This document shows, one piece after another, positions 59,301 through 64,000 of a stretch of DNA of 64,000 nucleotides; within the stretch, counting starts at the first letter, position 1, and each line of letters begins with the position of its first letter. The notes beneath the pieces were generated by a model. The model did not search any database. It saw only the letters and a list, made by a program, of their open reading frames with translations, and was not told where the DNA came from. The position numbers and the translations under genes were made by a program. This DNA comes from Mixia osmundae IAM 14324 (taxonomy: Eukaryota > Basidiomycota > Mixiomycetes > Mixiales > Mixiaceae). The stretch lies in contig NW_014575560.1 in assembly GCF_000708205.1 (NCBI RefSeq), forward strand, positions 1,059,113-1,123,112, in the 5' to 3' direction.

Positions 59301-59656
59301 TTTTCGGAAAGGGCGTAACTGGTCGTGGCGGTTCAGGCAAAGCCATGAAACCGCTGGAGGTGCTTGTCAAGGAGAAACTCGAATACATGGTCGTGCATGA
59401 GCAACGCTTACGCGACCACGGCGCCACTGACGACGAAGTGTCGCGCTGGCGAGCGAGCGAGATGGGCTCGAAATTGATGCGAAAAGCCGAGAAGCTTGAA
59501 CGCAAGCAAGCCAGAGAAGTCAGCCAGAAACAGAAGCTTCAAGAGAAAATGGAGACAAAGCAACTTGTCAAGGCTCAAAAGCAAGAGCTCAAGCTGCAGC
59601 ACAAGGCAGAGCTAGAGCTCAAGAAACTTCAGCTGCAAGCTGCAGAAACGATCTGA
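56384..59656 (+). CDS. Kelch-repeat/BTB protein, Ral2/LZTR1-like
   Basis: Exons 56384-57883, 57931-58645, 58692-59656; introns 47 and 46 nt; 1059 residues. The N-terminal half has kelch repeats: GASTTVIGNRMYLFGGRL, FHSAEAYGDKLLIFGGMGY, YAHLSSISNDCLVILGGQD and later GSVIGQHLVISGTYL. Then comes a BTB-like region (YLCDFEIVCSDGKRVGCSRR, ILEERWPLFRDKL, LLQYYYTLAI). Ser-rich linkers lead to a highly charged coiled coil (KLERKQAREVSQKQKLQEKM). Kelch plus BTB in this order recalls fission-yeast Ral2, needed for Ras1 activation, and animal LZTR1; function in this organism is inference. Confidence 0.85.
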
Positions 59657-59719
59657 ACAACATAGAGGGATTGCTTGCTGTATTTGCTGTATTGCAAGGG
59701 GATGCTGCCTGCTAGCCCG

Positions 59720-62507
59720 CTAGCCGATGCGAAGATCCTGCGTCAACATTTGCAGATTGTTTCTATCGAAGGAATCGTCTTCGCTCGCTGCGTTCATTGT
59801 CAGGTCATCGGATTCGTCCAGCAGAGACGGGAGCCAGGTCTCGCTTCGCGGCAGAGGTTGCTGGCCAGACGCGACCGCTATCGCGGAATTGAGCTTGCGC
59901 AAAGCGATCTCCTCTAGCTGTCTCATTTTCTGCTGAAGGCTAAGCGTTGTTGTCACAGCTCGCACAGCTCACGTACCTTCTCGAGGTCATCGATGGTCTG
60001 ACGCTGTCGATCAGAGAATGCCTTGAGCAAATCGTATTCGGCTTCTTTAGTCTGACGTTCCCTGTCCGCCCGACGACGCTCGTGCCTGACTGCAGCTTCG
60101 ACATCTCGACTGTCGTGCTCGATAATCATCTGTAGCTGTTTCACTTCTTCCTGCAGTGACCTGATGCGATCGCTACTCGAATTTGCCGGTTGCGATTGCT
60201 CGAGACGCTCGATATCGGCTCGCAAATTGGCATTCTGAGTCTGAAGCGTATCGACTTCGTCTCGCAGCAGCGCGCTACGCTCACTCTCACGATCCAGCTC
60301 GTCAAGTAGCTTCTGTGCTTCGGGCTCCGCCCCTTGTTTGACAGGCGATACTGCTCTAGGCGCGACCGGCTGCCACAGAGATCAGTCTCGGCAAAGCTGA
60401 TCGAGTGCTGACGCACCTGATCCTTGGCATCGACTGTCTTCGAGCTAACAAGTAGGCTCTGTAGGTCCGCCATCTGTTTTTGCAACTGTCATCGCACGTC
60501 AGCAAAGCCTTCTGATTACACTGTTGAGTGGCGAACTTCTTTAATGCTTTGCGCCGATGTTTCTTGGGATTTCGACTCCTCAAGTTGAGCTTCGAGGTGA
60601 GCGATCTACCAACAGATGTCAGCGAAGGCTGACATTGAAAGGCGCAGACTCGCCTGTATCTGATACTTGGTAATCAGCGCCTTCTCGTCATAGACTTCAT
60701 TGCGCTCTGCACGGATCTCTACGCGCTTGACTCGAGCTGCAAACTTGAGTGTCGATTTGCTCTCTTCGATCGCCGTCAAGGATGGGTTGATGGTACAGAT
60801 GACCGCCACGCGCGCTTCACCAGAGAGTGAAGGTTGGAGAATCGACGTAAGTTTCGAGTCGCGATACGGTATATGTGACCTCGCTTTCGTCTCCGTCAAA
60901 GCAGAGATGACCTTTTCGAGCGTCAGCAGACTCTTGTTGATGAACGCGCCTTCCATGCGTCGCTCTGATTGGCTGGTTGCCTTCTCGCTGCCGGCCAGAT
61001 CGATGAGACTAAGCTGCGAGATAACGACGGCATTGGACGTGACGTCGCGTGACTCGATGACCATCTGGAAGACCGAGTGAGAACGAGATGAGCGAGCATT
61101 GAAGTCGGTCGACGAAGTGTGTCTGTTCCTCTCGCCTCGCTTCAGGAGCTCAGCGACTTGATGTTCCGCTGTTACGACTTCTTCGCGGAGGGGTGAGCAG
61201 AAGAAGCGCTTGTTCTCGTCCTGTCTGATGCGAACTTTGCCCTCTGTCGTCGGGTCGAGTAGATCTTTGAGAGCTTCATTGTAGATCTCGAGGTAACTTG
61301 CTCGTAACAGGAACTCTCGCTCTGGCTGGGAGCGTATGTAAGCGAAAATCTCTGTTACCGCGCGTGGGATGATGCCCGGGTTGCTCTCAGTACCAGTCTA
61401 CAGATCGCATGAGTGTGCAAGATAGCCGGATGGGGACAGGCTCACCAGTGTGTGCGTCTTTCCAGACGCTGTCTGGCCGTAGGCGAAGATGACGCCATCG
61501 AAGCCTTCCATGGCGCCGAGGATGATCTGTCTGCCCGCCTCACGATAGACGACCTCGTTGTTTGTGCTTGTGACGACGGCATCGTAGGTAAATTGAGTCT
61601 CTGGCCTGTCCAGCATGCTGCCATGCAGAGATGACCCTTGTCGTGCGTAAGCAGCCTTGAGCGAGATCTTGCCATCCGCGCATTCTGCTGCCCAGGCTTC
61701 CTCGCCGTTATCTTGACCTTGTGCGACAAGAGCCGAAGCGGCAGGGCGCATCCGAACACAGACAAAGACGTTGTCCTGGCGGTCACGGGGCGCATCTCGT
61801 TTGTCTTGCCCGTAGGTGACCGCACAGCTTACAGGGCCAAGTGAAGCGGCAGTGATCGTATCGGAGATACCGAGTCCTACGCTGGCTTGGCCGAAGCTAC
61901 CGCTACCCGGCGATCGAAGACTGAGGAGACTCTTTTGGGGGGAGAGCGTGCGCACGGGCGTCGCAGTCGAGGTAGGGCGATCGCATCGCTCAGCGCCAGC
62001 AACACCTACTTTGCGTCTGGGAGTGGCTTCCGAGCTGATCTTAGCCTTCACGCGGACGTTGCTGTGCTCGGGAGCAGTCAGGGGCGCGCGCGGTCGGGCG
62101 GAAGCAGCGGCTGACAAGGCAGATGCAGGTGTGACACCGCTGAAGCGATGGCTCGAAGGCCCTCTCTGTGGCGTCTGGAGATTATGCTCGCCAAGAATGC
62201 TGGTTCTGTAGACTGATGGTCCATTCGATTTGCCGTTCGAGCCAGCCAAATCACCCTGCGTGTGGTTCTCTTTCTCCTCGCTGCCCGCGCGACTGACTTG
62301 CAAACGAGGAGACTGCCAGCCCTGAGGGAGCAAAGGACTGCCTGCGAGCTTCGGACTCGATGGCAAGCTCTCGCCGCCGGTATATGACGAGGTAGATGTT
62401 ACTTGCGGTCGCTTTGGCATGAAGCCGTTTGTACTCGATTGAGGACCACCGGGCACACTGCCATTCGCTGCCACTCTTGCGAGCGCAGACGATGCCGGAC
62501 CGTTCAT
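59720..62507 (-). CDS. Kinesin-7-type motor (Kip2/Tea2/CENP-E-like)
   Basis: Plus-end microtubule motor with internal N-terminal motor. Exons 62507-61446, 61397-60654, 60605-60522, 60485-60413, 60353-59977, 59932-59720; 850 residues. After ~240 Ser/Pro-rich residues comes the motor domain: VFVCVRMRP, YDAVV, P-loop GQTASGKTHTL (about 343-353), NARSSRSHSVFQM (switch I), LSLIDLAGSEKAT (switch II), HIPYRDSKLTSILQPSLSG and FAARVKRV. The rest is coiled coil (LQEEVKQLQMIIEHDSRDVE). The intron 60606-60653 is GC-AG (CAG/gcgagt to ttggtag). The intron 60354-60412 ends in GAG and its borders are less certain. Fungal kinesin-7 proteins of this layout move polarity and dynein factors along microtubules. 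Confidence 0.92.
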
Positions 62508-62676
62508 TGTACGGCAACGACGCCCAGCGACTTGGCCTGGCGAAAATCAATCGCGACAGCAGACGTGGACATTGATCTTTCATCGGGCGTGCCTGTCACG
62601 TGATCTATACTGCCCCGGACGGGCGCCAGCGCAGGACTGCCTGACCCGAGAGAGCTGGGCGAGTCAGCTTCTCGAC

Positions 62677-64000
62677 ATGAGCTCCTTCGCGACACTCGGT
62701 CTATCCGCGAGCAGAGCAATGCCTCCGGGCACAGGCGCCCACCTTCAACGAGGCGATCGTACAGGGGAGCAAGTCCTCCGGTTGCCTCTTGGTCAAGCGA
62801 CCAATGGACACCATCGCGCTCGCAGTGTCAATGGGCATGCTCATCAGTACAGTGACACCAGCGACATGTTTGCCAACTTCTTTGAGCCCGAGCAAGGCAT
62901 CGCTGCAGAAGGCAGCACATCTGCAGGCATCACTACTCGCAAGAAACGCAAGCCCAACCCCAAGCCATCAGTGCGACAGAGCCGGCGCGCAAAGTCTGCG
63001 ACTGTGAGCGATGACTTGCAGTTTGGCGAGCCAGGAGAAGGCGAGGAAGAGCATCGCAAGATCCCGATTCACTACATCAGCGAGAAGACCAAGAGGAGCA
63101 TCACCTTTTCCAAGCGGAAAGCGGGCATCATGAAAAAGGCAAGCCAGATGATTGTCGAATGAGCATGTCATCCTTGACGATGATGTCTTGGCAGGCCTTC
63201 GAGCTCTCGACCCTCACAGGCACTCAGGTCGTGCTGCTCGTCGTATCAGAATCTGGCTTGGTCTACACTTACACGACTACACGCTTCCAGCCACTGGTCA
63301 GCCATCCTGTCGGACAGGACATCATCAAGCAGTGTGTCGCTGGCGAGACTGACTTGAGATCGCCCACGCTTGCCGCGGAAGCGCCCAGTCGGATGCAGAA
63401 CATGACCAGTCTCAAACCGATCAGGCCGTCTACGCAGATACAGGGCGGCCAAGTTGCGTTGGACTTGCGGAACCACACAAGTCATTCTACCGAAGCTGAG
63501 ACCCCGCTCGAGCATTCAGCGAGCACGCCAGTCAGCCTCAACGCTATCATGGCTCGACAAGAAAGCGGCATGCGCCCGCCCTCTGATCCTTCGCCATCGC
63601 CTCGTACACGGCTTTCGGATCTGTCGGCTGACAGTCCCTTGGCTCCTCGCCCGAGATCTCTATCGACATCAGGCACGTTTCAGCAAGATCTCGACCGCGC
63701 CAAGAGAGAGCAAGACGCCCAGGGTCAGAATAGGCTCGTCCGCGTCTACGAACAGTGGCATCAGTATACGGACGATTACAAATTGCCACACTCGCCGGGC
63801 CACGCACATCCGGCGTCCGCGCCAGTGCAGCAAGGGGCTACCGGCTCGCCATTGCTCATCAAAGGCGGCTCAGCGTCATCCGCAAGACCTAGCTCATCTC
63901 AAGGGGAGCCGTCCAGCTCCGTGTTGATCGATCCCAATCTAGACTCGAGGGCTGTTGCAATCGATGCGGGGCCTTCTCCGTCCTCGCCTTCGCGAGTACA
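62677..64000 (+). CDS. MADS-box transcription factor, SRF/MCM1 type (3' end beyond window)
   Basis: Exons 62677-63138 and 63195 to the window edge, open throughout; at least 422 residues. The MADS domain starts near residue 126: HRKIPIHYISEKTKRSITFS, KRKAGIMKKAFELSTLTG, then TQVVLLVVSESGLVYTYTT and FQPLVSHPVGQDII, as in Mcm1/SRF. The domain is interrupted by a 56-nt GC-AG intron (63139-63194, AAG/gcaagc to ggcag). The domain's fixed length rules out the next GT (which would add five residues). The N-terminus (MSSFATLGLSASRAMPPG) and long Ser/Pro/Gln-rich C-terminus are disordered. It diverges from the kinesin gene, 169 bp between starts. Confidence 0.92.

Overview
The window is nuclear DNA of a fungus, most probably a basidiomycete. 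Genes are dense, on both strands, and cut by many short introns (mostly 44-64 nt, internal CTRAY-like branch sites). The gene set is fungal: sterol C24-methyltransferase, PHO88, PHO89, DLT1, mitochondrial N-acetylglutamate synthase, GET5, Ral2-like kelch/BTB. I could rebuild about 28 spliced or single-exon genes, and phase agrees across nearly all junctions. No rRNA, tRNA, CRISPR array, retroelement or DNA transposon was recognised.

Layout. 1-5.7 kb: Old Yellow Enzyme (partial), ERG6, a TPT-type sugar transporter, mitochondrial bL28. 6.6-10.4 kb: PP2A B55 subunit and PP1 catalytic subunit, convergent. 11.4-18.4 kb: tRNA exportin, PHO88/SND3, an unrecognised 787-residue membrane protein. 19.3-24.4 kb: a secreted Ser/Thr-rich protein, a membrane RING-H2 ligase, 6-phosphofructo-2-kinase. 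25.6-27.9 kb: left arm of a 2.2-kb inverted duplication carrying a second small secreted protein. 27.6-33 kb: ABHD11-type hydrolase, BET1, DLT1, N-acetylglutamate synthase. 33.4-51 kb: F-box protein, synaptojanin, Miro/GEM1, NDUFA4-like protein, Ser-rich protein, GET5, NDUFA9, pICln, a large mitochondrial-type protein. 51.1-53.3 kb: right arm of the inverted duplication, with a 222-base gap. 53.4-64 kb: PHO89, kelch/BTB protein, kinesin-7, MADS-box factor (partial).

The genes do not form one pathway. Several serve mitochondria (bL28, N-acetylglutamate synthase, GEM1, NDUFA4-like, NDUFA9, ABHD11-like), several the secretory route (BET1, GET5, PHO88/SND3), and two are cell-cycle phosphatase subunits. 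Many start codons face each other across 65-215 bp, so shared promoters are likely.

The points most worth a second look are: (1) the 2.2-kb inverted duplicon flanking 23 kb of unique sequence, with ambiguous bases at mirrored positions in both arms; (2) an unusually high share of GC-AG introns, eleven firm cases in roughly 100 introns; (3) two related small secreted proteins with paired CX3C motifs around a Gly/Ala-rich core; (4) a 6-phosphofructo-2-kinase whose bisphosphatase domain has Ser in place of the catalytic His; (5) first coding exons of only 5 and 7 nt in BET1 and the NDUFA4-like gene.
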